From Phycisphaeraceae bacterium (GTDB lineage Bacteria > Planctomycetota > Phycisphaerae > Phycisphaerales > UBA1924): DNA of 64,000 nt. Both the position numbers and the translations under genes were made by a program. Shown one piece after another: positions 22,514 to 32,424 of the stretch. The stretch spans positions 1,054,001-1,118,000 of the forward strand of contig CP075368.1 of NCBI GenBank assembly GCA_019454185.1, written 5' to 3'. The notes under the pieces were generated by a model, which worked only from the letters and a program-made list of their open reading frames with translations, did not search any database and had not been told where the DNA came from. The first letter of the stretch is position 1, and the number at the start of each line of letters is the position of its first letter.

Positions 22514-24685
22514 TCAGTCGCGCGACAGGTGAAAGGCGACGCGGTATGCCTTGTCCTTCCATGTGATCGGATTAGTGGAGATACCGAAAAAGGCCTTGAG
22601 ACAATCGTTGAGGCGTTTCACACGACCCTTGACTTTTCTTCCGGCACGGCGGCTCTCCCACCCCATGTCGCCGTGCTCTTCGGCAAGGTCTCGTAGCAGT
22701 TTCCACTGCTCGTCCGGGACCTTCGAGCGGCCGTCCGCCATGTCCATTTCTTGGTGGGTGTAGATGCCGCTCTGCTGGCCAACTCGAATCGACAAGCGAT
22801 CGCCGAGCTCGAACTTGATGTGCACGTCGCCCCAAAGCGCATCGGGCGGGGTCGGGAAGCGAGGCCGCGCTGTGCGGCCGAACCGTTCGGGGAAGTAATG
22901 CTTCAGGTATGGTTCGAGTATTGTGGCAACGGGCTGACTGAGCTTGCAAGTACCTTCGGACGTGAGCCTCGCGAACTCGTCCAGGGCGATCCAGTTGACT
23001 CCCAGCAACTGTCGCGACCTGGGAGCTGGCGCGTGAGGCCTCGTGGGCGTCAGAATGATCGCCCGATGACCCTCACCTCTGATAATGCTCGCAGCACCCT
23101 CGAGGGCGCTCGGACTTGGGGCTGTCACGAAGTAGACGGGCACCGTTTCTCCGGCGAAGGGAGAATACCCACCGATCACCACCGCCCAGTTCGAGCGTAT
23201 CGCCACCGAGTCAGCAGGAACGAGTCCAAATGCTGCAGCGACGGCCTTGCACACGCGGGACAGATCGATCGCCCACATCAAGACCTCGTCCACATTAACA
23301 TCGACGACCTCGCCCGTGAGACTGTCGACCAGCATGTCAGCTGTATCGATCGAGGCCACAGCCCCAGCGAGTCCCCGCTCATGGATCTCCGCCTGCGCCA
23401 CCGGCCATCCAGTGGCGATGAGGAACGGCTTCACGCATTGGAACTCCGCTCCCGCCTTTAGTTGCCACTGTGACAGCGTTCCAGACCAATCTGCGATGGA
23501 TCCAAGGAGATTCCACACCTTGAACGTCGCCGGGCGAACTGGGTCGGCGGCTGGGATGAACCCGCGGCGACGCAGCCATTCCTGAACGAGTGGGGCATCA
23601 TCGTCCCGCACGACCCGCATATCTCCGCCCTGCCGCCACTCAACCCGACGTGGTTTCATTCGATCATCGAAGAGGAACTCGAACGTGGCGGCAGTCAGGT
23701 CGCCGTACTCCGGCACCCCCTGGCCCACAGCATCCCATGCGTCGAACAGGTTCGCCGCGTTCTCCTTCCACTTGTGACCCCTCGATTGCTGCACAGTCGC
23801 GGATAGCGAGACGAGCGAAACGCGAACGATGCCCGGCACGTCATCGCAGTGCAGACACGCTCGTTGCCGGACCCTGATGGGGTTGAGATCGACCGCGACC
23901 GGATCCTTGAATGCCTCCGGATCCCCCCCCAACACTTCGCCCCACACCTGCCGGAACCGGTCCCTTTCGCCGACTGGTTCTCCCTTCACGCCGAGTTCGC
24001 GGTGGTGGGCATCGAACGACACGAAGTCGAACTGCAGTGGCACATAGCCGATCGACTCTGCCTTACCTGACTTGATCGCACCAACGCGGGTGTAAGGACC
24101 GCCGCGACGCACGACGTAGAGCACTCCATCGCCGTTCTTGAACGCGTAGATCTCAAGCTCGTTGTTGTCTAGAGGCGTATTCATGCGGGACGCCAGGGCA
24201 GCTTTCAACTCCGAGACGAGGCTTGGTGAGTCAAGGTCGTCACGGAGCGACGCTGAGGCGCTCGCACGGAAGAGGCGAAGCGTGCGTGACTGTGTTGACA
24301 GCATGCACGCATCGGCTCTAGACAGCACGTCCGGATTCTCAAGCCAGGTTTCAACAGCAACGTCGGCAGCCGAGCGCTCCTCGGTCATCGCCTTGGGAAG
24401 CCCAAGGCCGTGCCGCACGCGTTGAATCGCGTCCAGACCGCTGGGCGTCGAGAGCCTATCGATCAAGTCCAGCGTGTCGACGAGGAGTGCGGGTCCGGCC
24501 TGCGGCACGTTCATGAGCGAACGGCCGACCGCTTCCAAATCGAGCACCTCACCCGACGCCGGGAGCGTAAAGCCCTGCTTGGTGAAGTACGCTTCGTGCG
24601 GTTGGAGGAGGCGGAGAAGTCGATCCGGCGCGATGGATCTGAGCACATCGGGCTTGATGAACCGTCTGAGCTTTCCTTTGCCCAC
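22514..24685 (-). CDS. Large hypothetical protein, unassigned
   Basis: A 723-residue protein if translated from the GTG at 24685 (VGKGKLRRFIKPDVLRSIAP), which has TGGAG eight bases upstream. An ATG 48 codons earlier is possible, but that stretch looks non-coding and overlaps the next gene. Visible parts: helical N-terminus; middle with a lone CLHC pair; a segment VPVYFVTAPSPSALEGAASI near 555; and a basic C-terminal domain (WESRRAGRKVKGRVKRLNDC, LKAFFGISTNPITWKDKAY) that looks like a winged helix. I do not recognise the family. It stands downstream of the recombinase cassette on the same strand and may be cargo. Confidence 0.6.
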   Translation of the reverse strand: MGKGKLRRFIKPDVLRSIAPDRLLRLLQPHEAYFTKQGFTLPASGEVLDLEAVGRSLMNVPQAGPALLVDTLDLIDRLSTPSGLDAIQRVRHGLGLPKAMTEERSAADVAVETWLENPDVLSRADACMLSTQSRTLRLFRASASASLRDDLDSPSLVSELKAALASRMNTPLDNNELEIYAFKNGDGVLYVVRRGGPYTRVGAIKSGKAESIGYVPLQFDFVSFDAHHRELGVKGEPVGERDRFRQVWGEVLGGDPEAFKDPVAVDLNPIRVRQRACLHCDDVPGIVRVSLVSLSATVQQSRGHKWKENAANLFDAWDAVGQGVPEYGDLTAATFEFLFDDRMKPRRVEWRQGGDMRVVRDDDAPLVQEWLRRRGFIPAADPVRPATFKVWNLLGSIADWSGTLSQWQLKAGAEFQCVKPFLIATGWPVAQAEIHERGLAGAVASIDTADMLVDSLTGEVVDVNVDEVLMWAIDLSRVCKAVAAAFGLVPADSVAIRSNWAVVIGGYSPFAGETVPVYFVTAPSPSALEGAASIIRGEGHRAIILTPTRPHAPAPRSRQLLGVNWIALDEFARLTSEGTCKLSQPVATILEPYLKHYFPERFGRTARPRFPTPPDALWGDVHIKFELGDRLSIRVGQQSGIYTHQEMDMADGRSKVPDEQWKLLRDLAEEHGDMGWESRRAGRKVKGRVKRLNDCLKAFFGISTNPITWKDKAYRVAFHLSRD

Positions 24686-24748
24686 GCGTCGTGCTCCAGA
24701 ATGGCTCGACAGGTGATTCCAGCACCTGCCGCTTCTGGAAAGTAACAA

Positions 24749-24764
24749 TACCCCGCTAGCGGCC
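24749..24764 (-). repeat. Left copy of a 16-base inverted boundary word
   Basis: Reads GGCCGCTAGCGGGGTA on the minus strand and includes the TAG stop of the small recombinase-associated gene. The same word occurs on the plus strand at 34259-34274. Weaker similarity extends outward on both sides (TTACTTTCCAG here, ATACTCCAG there). Possible ends of a serine-recombinase-mobilised unit. Confidence 0.55.
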
Positions 24765-25184
24765 TCGAGGCCGATCGGAGTGCCCCCCCAAGGTCCGCCA
24801 CTCTCGGCGCTGGTCCGCCCATTGAACATGGCTCGACACCCGTCGAAGCGCCGACTCGGTCACACGGTCGCGCCCCTTCCTCGTGGCAGGCAGAAAAAGG
24901 ATCTCTTCCTGGATGTCCGGGGCCAGTAGCAGGAGATTCATGATCTGTGTGACGCGCGCCCGGGAGACGTGGCCGACCCTCGCCAGGCCCGCCTGATCGG
25001 TGACGGCCCCGGATCGAATCAAGCCGTCGAGCTTGATCGCGAGCGCCATAAGCCGTGAGACGTGCGGGATGGATCCCTCGGCTATGTTCGGTCGTGGCGT
25101 CGCGGGGCCGACGCCCATCGCGCGACGCCCACGGCTCCGGGTGTTGAAGTGAACCTGCTTGGTCACCGTCATGCCGGGCTGCAT
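24756..25184 (-). CDS. Recombinase-associated small HTH protein
   Basis: A 142-residue protein whose core VSRLMALAIKLDGLIRSGAV, then ARVGHVSRARVTQIMNLLLL and APDIQEEILFLP, is the short helix-turn-helix partner I know from downstream of large serine recombinases in Planctomycetota. The ATG at 25184 follows AAGGAGG closely and overlaps the recombinase end by 16 bases; a second ATG at 25172 would give an ATGA overlap. It probably binds DNA as a recombination accessory or regulator. Confidence 0.75.
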   Translation of the reverse strand: MQPGMTVTKQVHFNTRSRGRRAMGVGPATPRPNIAEGSIPHVSRLMALAIKLDGLIRSGAVTDQAGLARVGHVSRARVTQIMNLLLLAPDIQEEILFLPATRKGRDRVTESALRRVSSHVQWADQRREWRTLGGHSDRPRGR

Positions 25185-26755
25185 GCGGCCTCCTTATCAA
25201 GGGGATCTTCGTCCCCGTCGTGAAACGTCACGCTAATCGTCCCGGCGACCGCGTCATACTCGACGCTCCGGACAATGAGCTGGATCAGACGCTCCCGCTC
25301 CGCAATCGTGAGGCTGTTCCACAACGGGTCGAACGCCTCCAACGCACCGGCGAGTTCGTCATCGTCGATCACCCGTCCCCGCATCGCCCGGAGTCGAGCG
25401 TCCAGTTGCCGAGCCTCCGCGTCGTGCTCCCGGATCCGCTCTCGCAGTTCTCCGGCGATGGCAGCCGAGCCGTTGCGGTCGCGGCCTGATTCGATCAGCT
25501 TCCGAAGGTCGGCGCGACATTCCTCGAGCCGGGCGGCGACTTCAACCCGTTGCTTGCTCGCGGCGTCCAGATCCGCTTTCAGCAGCTGTTGCGCACGGAG
25601 AATGGATGCCGACATAAGCGCCTCGTCTTTCCCGAGTGCACGGATCTGGTCGATGACGAACGATTCCAGGTCATTTGCGGGCAACGAGGGACCCGGGCAC
25701 TGCTTCCAGCCGCGCTTCTGCGCGCGCACGCAGACGTAGTAGCGATACCGCTTCGGCCCGTCGGTAGCGAAATGGTGACTCATGGCCGACCCGCAGGCCG
25801 TGCACCGCACCAGCCCGCGCAGGAGCGCACCGTGCTTGTTGCTGTACCCCTTCCCGTCGTGGGTCCGGTTGTCGCGGAGTGTCTCGCCGACGCGGCGGAA
25901 GAGGTCCTCGTCGACGATGGCCTCGTGGAGTCCGTCGTACACCTCGGCCTTGTACCGCACCTTGCCGAGGTAGGTCACGTTGGTGAGCAGCTTGAAGAGC
26001 GTGGACTTCTCGAACCCGTTCCCGCCGCACGGCTTCCCGTCCTTGGTTTGCCACGCCTTGTTCCTCACGCCCATCTCGTCGAGACGTCTAATCGTCTGCT
26101 GGACCGACTGCGCTTCCAGGTAGAGATCGAAGATCCGCCGCACGAGCTTGGCCTCGGCTTTGTTGACCACGAGTCGGTTCCCGCCGGGCAGGTACTCGAT
26201 GTCGTAACCGAGAACCGGCCTCCCGCCGCCCCAGCGGCCCTTCTTCCTCGCCGCCGCGATCTTGTCCCGCGTGCGCTCGCTGATGATCTCCCGCTCGAAC
26301 TGCGCGAATGAGAGCAGGATGTTCAGCGTGAGCCGCCCCATCGAGTGCGTCGTGTTGAACTGCTGCGTCACCGATACAAACGACACGCCCCGGCGCTCGA
26401 ACGTCTCCATCATCCGGGCGAAGTCGATCAGGGACCGCGAGAGGCGGTCCACCTTGTAGACGACTACGCAGTCGATCTTGCCCGCCTCGATGTCGGCCAG
26501 GAGCCGTTGCACGGCCGGACGCTCAAGGTTCCCACCCGTGAAGCCGCCGTCGTCATATCGCTCGGGCAGGCAAGCCCACCCGGCGTGCTTCTGGCTGGCG
26601 ATGAAGTTCTCGGCGCTCTCGCGCTGGGCGTCGAGCGAGTTGAACTCCTGCTCAAGTCCTTCCTCGCTGCTTTTGCGGGTGTAGATGGCACATCGAACGG
26701 TGCCGCGGGCAGCGTCGGTGTTCGCGGCTGGATGCCGGTTGGTTCGTCGGCTCAT
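25169..26755 (-). CDS. Large serine recombinase
   Basis: A 528-residue site-specific recombinase. The N-terminal resolvase domain has the catalytic serine in AIYTRKSSEEGLEQEFNSL (about residue 29-30), VYKVDRLSRS and the conserved FAQFEREIISERTRDK. The recombinase domain and a zinc ribbon follow (CTACGSAMSHHF with a later CPGPSLP), then a coiled coil (LEECRADLRKLIESG). It integrates or excises mobile units without a host partner. Its start overlaps the DUF2924 gene by four bases (26752-26755). Confidence 0.96.
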   Translation of the reverse strand: MSRRTNRHPAANTDAARGTVRCAIYTRKSSEEGLEQEFNSLDAQRESAENFIASQKHAGWACLPERYDDGGFTGGNLERPAVQRLLADIEAGKIDCVVVYKVDRLSRSLIDFARMMETFERRGVSFVSVTQQFNTTHSMGRLTLNILLSFAQFEREIISERTRDKIAAARKKGRWGGGRPVLGYDIEYLPGGNRLVVNKAEAKLVRRIFDLYLEAQSVQQTIRRLDEMGVRNKAWQTKDGKPCGGNGFEKSTLFKLLTNVTYLGKVRYKAEVYDGLHEAIVDEDLFRRVGETLRDNRTHDGKGYSNKHGALLRGLVRCTACGSAMSHHFATDGPKRYRYYVCVRAQKRGWKQCPGPSLPANDLESFVIDQIRALGKDEALMSASILRAQQLLKADLDAASKQRVEVAARLEECRADLRKLIESGRDRNGSAAIAGELRERIREHDAEARQLDARLRAMRGRVIDDDELAGALEAFDPLWNSLTIAERERLIQLIVRSVEYDAVAGTISVTFHDGDEDPLDKEAACSPA

Positions 26756-27270
26756 GCGATCGTCTCCCGCTGGTCGTTCGCCTTCACCCCGGCCAGCCCG
26801 AAGAACAGCAGGCCATTCCAGTGCGAGCCGGTGATGGCGTGCGCGATGGCGCTGAGCGACCGGTAGACCTGCCCGTCGTACTCGAAGCCGTCGACCCGCA
26901 CCGTCACAGTGAGTTCCCGGCCCTTGTAGGCCTTGGTCAATCGGCTTCCGGCCGGCGGGATGCGCTCGTCGCGAGCAACAACCAGCCTGCCCGTCACCGC
27001 CCGCGCCTTAGCGGGCGGGCACACCTCCTGATCCTTCGGCGGGCGCACCCGGATATCCGCGTCGCGGGCCAGTTCCCGCGCCCGTTGGCGTGCCCGTTCC
27101 GAGAGGTCGCCCTCGGCCAGCGCTTGGATGCGCCACGCGATCCGTCGGAACAACCACTGCCGGTTGCCCGAGCGGGCCGTCTCGCCGAAGACCTCGCCAT
27201 ACCGCGTCTGGAGCTGGCCCACGGTCATCTGTTCCAGGGCCGCGATCTGTCGCTTCACGTCGTCAGCCAT
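26752..27270 (-). CDS. DUF2924 family protein
   Basis: A 172-residue protein beginning MADDVKRQIAALEQMTVGQL, with the DUF2924 features GNRQWLFRRIAWRIQALAEG, RVDGFEYDGQVYRSLSAIAH and ITGSHWNG. These proteins are regularly found directly upstream of large serine recombinases and may be accessory DNA-binding factors. The ATG at 27270 overlaps the preceding small gene by eight bases, and the stop overlaps the recombinase start (ATGA). Confidence 0.88.
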   Translation of the reverse strand: MADDVKRQIAALEQMTVGQLQTRYGEVFGETARSGNRQWLFRRIAWRIQALAEGDLSERARQRARELARDADIRVRPPKDQEVCPPAKARAVTGRLVVARDERIPPAGSRLTKAYKGRELTVTVRVDGFEYDGQVYRSLSAIAHAITGSHWNGLLFFGLAGVKANDQRETIA

Positions 27271-27538
27271 GCTGCTCTCCAGCCTTGCCCGCGTTCGCCT
27301 CGGGGTGTTCACCCGTGGGACCGCGAGCGACGACACTGAGGGCGGCATGCTCCGGGAGTTCAAGTCCGTCGCCCGGATAATCCTCCGGCGGCATGTTCGC
27401 CGTCGGCGCGCCCGCGATGCGGACCAGGCCGGTCGCGATCAGGTCAACCAACTCCCGCCGGCGTGTGCGGGGATCAACGAACATGTCGGCACGGCATCGC
27501 GGCCGCGGCGCCGAGGGCGGCTGGGTCGGATCGGGCAT
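27263..27538 (-). CDS. Small hypothetical protein heading the recombinase cassette
   Basis: A 91-residue protein whose core RTRRRELVDLIATGLVRIAG reads as a short helical DNA-associated segment. Its 3' end overlaps the DUF2924 gene by eight bases, which makes it the first gene of the cassette. I have seen similar short genes in this position but know no function. Low complexity in the flanks lowers confidence. Confidence 0.5.
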   Translation of the reverse strand: MPDPTQPPSAPRPRCRADMFVDPRTRRRELVDLIATGLVRIAGAPTANMPPEDYPGDGLELPEHAALSVVARGPTGEHPEANAGKAGEQHG

Positions 27539-27766
27539 CGGTGGTCCTCTATGGCGGCCCTTCGAGACCGCCGTGGATCACAGCCCAATATCTGCGCGTG
27601 GTATCGAATCTGTCGCGCGAAGGTTGCCGCGTTTGCTTGCTGAACGCTGCTCACCGGACAGTGAACTTCCTGGTCTTCCCATTCAACGCGGATCTGGTCG
27701 TATGGAGAGTGATCGACCCAACACCTGTGTCGGTGGTTGCGACTGCATCGACATGAGGGTTGAGCA

Positions 27767-30541
27767 TCATTGCGGTTCGGATCGCTGTACGCCCACATCG
27801 CTGGCTGAAGAGTCTATGGGTGCCGCACGTGCCGGCCGAAAAGATGGCGCGGCATCTAGCAGGTCGGCGAGGCGATCGGGAGGAACGCGTTGCCATGCGG
27901 CTGCAGGCAGAAGCGAGCCGAAGAGGCTCGCATCGAAGACGTGCTGCCGGCGCATTACACGATCCCACTGAAACGCGTCGTAGGTCCCCTCGAAGATGAG
28001 CTGCCGGACCTCGATGAATGGCGGTACGCCCTGCGCCCCTTCGTCGAGCCACTTCTGGGCGAGCCGCTCCCACAGGCTGCCCTTGCGGTCGACGCGGCCG
28101 ATCTGCTGCTCGAGAACGGCGGGGTTCCATTCGGCGTGAAACTGAATGACGATGCGACAGGACTCGTGCAGGTTGAGCCCCTCACGCCCGACCTGACTCT
28201 GCGCGATGAGAACCCGCGGCGAGGCTCCGGGTCGGTTGAACGCGGCTTGGAGGTAGCGCCGCGTCTCCCAGCCAGTCGCTCCTTGGAGCAGTCGCGCGTG
28301 AAAGCTCTGCCGTCCATCGTCGTCCTCGAGCAACGTACGCAGCGCCTTCTGCCGGAGCACGGCCTGCTCCTCGTCCACATCCTCGTCGCCCAGCTCGCCT
28401 AGGAGCGGGCGTAGCCGTTCCTCCACGAACTCGTTGGCGAGCGCCACCAGTCGCTCAGGGATCACTTTGTCAGTCTCCGACGTCGCGGCAAGAAAGTCAT
28501 CGAGCACGAAAGAGACGAGATGGTCCTCAAGCGAACTCTCGAGCCTGCGGTCAACAGGCGCGCCGCCGAGCAGTGTCGAGTCGTTGCGCCATGCCATGAC
28601 CAACTTCTTCGCCAGATTACGCACCTGCCGTCGAAGGCGCTCATAGGCCTTGTGGCTGTCGATCAGCGCACGACGCACCTCTGCACCATTGCCCGTGGCT
28701 AGTCGGCCTAAGAGTGCGCCCTCCGATCGCAGGCGTTCGAGCTGGCGGAACGCAATCCCGAATAACGCAGCGTCGGTGTGGACGGCGTGGGCGATGGGCC
28801 TCCCGGCGTCGGCCGCTCGCAACGCGTGCCGCGCATTGAGCACGTCACGAAGCAGCCGCAGTGGGCGCAGAAAGACGCCGAAGACCAGCACTTTCTCTTG
28901 CATCAGCGTCCAGCTCTCAATCTCCTTCACGGCGGCGAGGATGCGCGGGTGCTCGGCGTCAGGGTCAAGTTCAACACCGTTCACAGGCTGCAGTCCTTCG
29001 AGTACCCGCTTGCGGCCGTCGCGGAGGCGTCGGTACCAGTAGGCTGTGCGCGCAATCTTCCCGCGCGTGTAATCATCGACGACGCCGGGCGCTGGCACCG
29101 GGAGCGGTTCGCTCGTCTCCGAAAGGTCGATGCTGACGTGCCCTGCCGACAGCTTCGTGTAGGCGTCGCGTACAGCCCGGGGCCAGTCCGCGGTGTCCTT
29201 CAGTGTTAATCCGCGAGCGCTCTGGCTCATGCCCTCAGCAGCGAAGAGCACGTCGAGCCAAGGCGAGTCCTTTCCCATCGTCTCGGTCCAGCCGATCTGC
29301 ACGCGCTGGAGCCGTCGGTGCGGATGAGGCAGTCCGTCAGGTAGCGCCGCGCCACAACGGAAGCTAAGGACAAGCGGATCCTCGTCTCGTCGACGCCGCG
29401 TCACATGGGGAGCGAGCGTCTTGGCGAACTCCCTCGCTGCTGCACACAACTCGTCGAGTCGGCTTCCTTCGTCTGGCGCTACAGCAGCTTGGTTTGCGGC
29501 GTGGTGCAACCTCTGGACGACCCGCAGCCCACGCTCGTGATCGAGACCGCTGCGCGCACGCCAAAGCAGGTCAAGCCACTGAGACAACTCCAGTTCCATC
29601 GGCGTCGCTGTGAGGCAGAGCCGCCGCCCGTCCTCGGACTGCTTCAGTAGCACATCAACAAGGCGCGCGAGCACCGTCCCCGACGCTGCGCCGAGCTCGC
29701 CATCCTCCACGTTCACCTCGCCCCGACTCTTGTGGGCCTCGTCGATAACGAGGAGGTCGAACTTGCCAAGCCAGAGGCCTAACAGCTCTTCAGTCAGGGG
29801 CCGCCCATCGCCGCTATTGCCGAACTGTGTGAGAAGCGCATCGTTGTTCTGGCTCGCAACGCTCAGTGGAGGCAGCGCATCGATACGCTTCCGGAGGTCA
29901 CGTCGTCCGCGAACGCGCGGCGCGACGTCACTCGCTATTCGCGCCATCCCGTTCCAGCCCCACCAAGATGCCCGCGCGCCCTCCATCATCTGATTGAGCT
30001 TTCCGATGCGAGTCCGCGCGTCCTCCCGCTCGGCCCTTGCCGCCAGATTGAGCTCGACAAACGCAGGAAGCGCTGCACGCCACCAGTTAGAATTGCTGCG
30101 CACCACGGGCGCGCGGAACCCGTGAGAAATGAGCCACCACTCGCACTGTTCGGGACCCGGGCCGATGTCTTCCCACGAAGCATTGGGGGCGGAGGCCTTA
30201 CGGAGAAACTCGGTGAACGTCGTCAGCTTTTTTGGATCTGGCGCGTTGGCTCGTATCTTTCGCGACTCTGCAATCCACTGGTGCATGAGTCCGTGGGGCA
30301 CGACGATCGCCGCGCGACCACCCGCGTCGAGCACGGCGTGAACCACTGCGCATGCAATGCGTGTCTTGCCTGTTCCGACCTCGTCGGCGAGTACGAGACC
30401 GCTCTGAGGCAGTCGCTTGGCCATCCATGCGAGCGAGTCCCGCTGGCCGTCGTCAAGATGCTGCTCCTCACGTGGCTTAGCCGCGTCCTCTGTGACGAGC
30501 TTCTGAAGCGCAGTAGCCGCACGCGTCCACGAGAAGCTCAT
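27767..30541 (-). CDS. SNF2-type helicase of a putative defence trio
   Basis: A 924-residue SF2 ATPase. Walker A LADEVGTGKT at 51-60, DEAH (LLVIDEAHKSR) near 265, TATP near 313 and motif VI EQQIGRVDRKGSLWERLAQK near 815 are intact. A long helical insertion separates the two RecA lobes. I chose the ATG at 30541, which overlaps the stop of the nuclease gene (ATGA, 30538-30541). Such helicases recognise or remodel foreign DNA in several defence systems (DISARM, Zorya). Here the partners are a phospholipase-D nuclease and an unknown protein, without DUF1998. Confidence 0.85.
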   Translation of the reverse strand: MSFSWTRAATALQKLVTEDAAKPREEQHLDDGQRDSLAWMAKRLPQSGLVLADEVGTGKTRIACAVVHAVLDAGGRAAIVVPHGLMHQWIAESRKIRANAPDPKKLTTFTEFLRKASAPNASWEDIGPGPEQCEWWLISHGFRAPVVRSNSNWWRAALPAFVELNLAARAEREDARTRIGKLNQMMEGARASWWGWNGMARIASDVAPRVRGRRDLRKRIDALPPLSVASQNNDALLTQFGNSGDGRPLTEELLGLWLGKFDLLVIDEAHKSRGEVNVEDGELGAASGTVLARLVDVLLKQSEDGRRLCLTATPMELELSQWLDLLWRARSGLDHERGLRVVQRLHHAANQAAVAPDEGSRLDELCAAAREFAKTLAPHVTRRRRDEDPLVLSFRCGAALPDGLPHPHRRLQRVQIGWTETMGKDSPWLDVLFAAEGMSQSARGLTLKDTADWPRAVRDAYTKLSAGHVSIDLSETSEPLPVPAPGVVDDYTRGKIARTAYWYRRLRDGRKRVLEGLQPVNGVELDPDAEHPRILAAVKEIESWTLMQEKVLVFGVFLRPLRLLRDVLNARHALRAADAGRPIAHAVHTDAALFGIAFRQLERLRSEGALLGRLATGNGAEVRRALIDSHKAYERLRRQVRNLAKKLVMAWRNDSTLLGGAPVDRRLESSLEDHLVSFVLDDFLAATSETDKVIPERLVALANEFVEERLRPLLGELGDEDVDEEQAVLRQKALRTLLEDDDGRQSFHARLLQGATGWETRRYLQAAFNRPGASPRVLIAQSQVGREGLNLHESCRIVIQFHAEWNPAVLEQQIGRVDRKGSLWERLAQKWLDEGAQGVPPFIEVRQLIFEGTYDAFQWDRVMRRQHVFDASLFGSLLPAAAWQRVPPDRLADLLDAAPSFRPARAAPIDSSASDVGVQRSEPQ

Positions 30542-32424
30542 CGGAGCCCCCATGCGTACGCCGCGCTATCGAGCACCTCGAAGTAGCGTGCCCGCTGCTT
30601 GTCAGTCAGGTGCGGAGATCGTAACTCCGGCTGTCGAAGGTGTGCAAAAACGTCCAGCCGGTACGTTCGCCACGTCGCGATCAAGGGCCCTGGGAATGAT
30701 GCGCGGAACATCCTGTCTAGGTGGTCAATCCAGTCGTCGAGCATCGACTCCGGCAGCGCCGCTTGAAGCGCAGCGACCTTCTCGACGAGCTCAGCAGCGG
30801 CATGCAACGCGTAGCTCTTCTCATGTTCGAGTTCTGCCCCGGTGCCGTCGCCATTGGTGCCGTCGCCGTCGCCCCCATCGCGATCGCCGTCGTCGGTAGC
30901 CTCGGCAGGGCGGATCGGGAAGTCGAGGAGCGCGGCGAGGGCGTCAGCAAAAGTCTCGAAGCGCGGAGGCTGCCATCCGACGCGCCCTGCGACGTCCACG
31001 ACCGGCACGACCCACTTGCGGTCGCTCTCGCTGGACACAGTGAGTGCGTTTGGAGTCTCGCCGTCCAGAAGCGGGACATCCTCCCCTTGCCTTACGTCGA
31101 TCCAGTCACGACCCGTCCAAGAGATCCTCACGAGGGACTCGGCCGAGAAGTCATCACGCCAGTGCAGGCGCAGACGTCGGGACGGCGCAATCTCAATCGT
31201 CGCCGAGAGGATCGGCGGTGCTTCCAGGATGGGCTGTGCGTCTGGAGCGTCGCCCACCGGGCCAACTGCCCAGTCTTCGTCGCCGACCGTCTCGGATTCG
31301 TCAGACCAAAACAGCCGGCGGCTGATCGTCTCACAGTCGAGGCGTTCGTCGACCGCGAAGACCATGCCGGTTTCAACATTTCCCTCATCCATCGCGCCGT
31401 GCGTGAGGATACCCCGGCGCGAGAGGTTGCCCGACCCGAGGTAGAGCCAGCCATTGCTCGCATAGCCATCGCGGAAGTAGCCCACGTACACGAACTTCGC
31501 GTGCAGTCTGCGATTGTGAGCCAGCGCGTCGTATGCCCGAACCACCTCCCAACCATCAGTATCCCCGCCCTTGGCCCACATCGCCACGGCACCCGCTTCG
31601 CACGGCTCGACGACTGCTACCCGCCGCACATTGGCCGTGAACACTCCCAGGTCCTCAAGTTTGCTAAAGACAGCGGGCTTGCTCGCCTTCTTGGTTGGTT
31701 CCTCGTAGAAGCCAGAACCGCACAGCAGGAGGTTCCTAGGTTTGTCGATCGCGTTGCGGAATCGCTCACGGATCTGGTCGTAGAGAGGCCTGTCGAGCGA
31801 GTGGATGAAGCGTGGCTTGCGGTTCGCAGGAGCAAGCGAAGATGCCGCGGCGAGGAGCGTGTCGAGCCGTGCGGTCAGCTTGCGGTCCTTCAGCGGAAGC
31901 GTCTGCTCATCACGATGGAACCGCCGCGCGAGGAGTGTCCCGACAAACGCCCCGGCCGCTGCGACGTCGGCCCGGTCCTCGACAGGGGCACTACCACCGA
32001 GCGGAAGATCGACAACCCACACCAGCTCGAGCTGCTGCCGCGCTGAGGTGTAGGTGTAGTTGGCCGTGAGCACAGCGAGCCGAAGGTGTACGGGCGAACC
32101 CGTCCGGTTCGGGGCGAACGCGAGCACCGCGACCTTCGCGTGCAGGAGCGAACCGGGTTCGACTTCTCGCGGCTGAAACTCGTGGAGACCGGGGATGCGC
32201 CCAGGTGGAAGCACCTCCTTCCGCGATGTCGACGCATGCCCGTCCAGCATCAGGAACACGAGCACGTTGCCCAGCTCTGCTCGTTGCCGTGGTCGGAGCC
32301 CCGTGAATCGCTGCACGGCGTCCTCGAGGAAGTCCTCCGCGCCGGTCATGGCGACGAGCGCAGCGCTGTGCCCGACCATGCCCTCAGGCGGCACGAAGAT
32401 GTCGAGAAGCGTCTCCGCGTTCAT
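30538..32424 (-). CDS. Phospholipase-D/Tdp1-like nuclease with two HxK motifs
   Basis: A 628-residue protein with duplicated PLD halves. The first is SLLHAKVAVL (H95, K97) with VLTANYT (N122); the second is RRLHAKFVYVGYF near 303-315 with LGSGNLSRRG near 329. Both the HxK and the downstream Asn are present, so an active phosphodiesterase is likely, probably cutting DNA. The C-terminal third is an unassigned beta-rich and then helical region with an Asp/Gly linker (TDDGDRDGGDGDGTNGDGTG). It overlaps its neighbours by four bases on each side. Confidence 0.85.
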   Translation of the reverse strand: MNAETLLDIFVPPEGMVGHSAALVAMTGAEDFLEDAVQRFTGLRPRQRAELGNVLVFLMLDGHASTSRKEVLPPGRIPGLHEFQPREVEPGSLLHAKVAVLAFAPNRTGSPVHLRLAVLTANYTYTSARQQLELVWVVDLPLGGSAPVEDRADVAAAGAFVGTLLARRFHRDEQTLPLKDRKLTARLDTLLAAASSLAPANRKPRFIHSLDRPLYDQIRERFRNAIDKPRNLLLCGSGFYEEPTKKASKPAVFSKLEDLGVFTANVRRVAVVEPCEAGAVAMWAKGGDTDGWEVVRAYDALAHNRRLHAKFVYVGYFRDGYASNGWLYLGSGNLSRRGILTHGAMDEGNVETGMVFAVDERLDCETISRRLFWSDESETVGDEDWAVGPVGDAPDAQPILEAPPILSATIEIAPSRRLRLHWRDDFSAESLVRISWTGRDWIDVRQGEDVPLLDGETPNALTVSSESDRKWVVPVVDVAGRVGWQPPRFETFADALAALLDFPIRPAEATDDGDRDGGDGDGTNGDGTGAELEHEKSYALHAAAELVEKVAALQAALPESMLDDWIDHLDRMFRASFPGPLIATWRTYRLDVFAHLRQPELRSPHLTDKQRARYFEVLDSAAYAWGLR

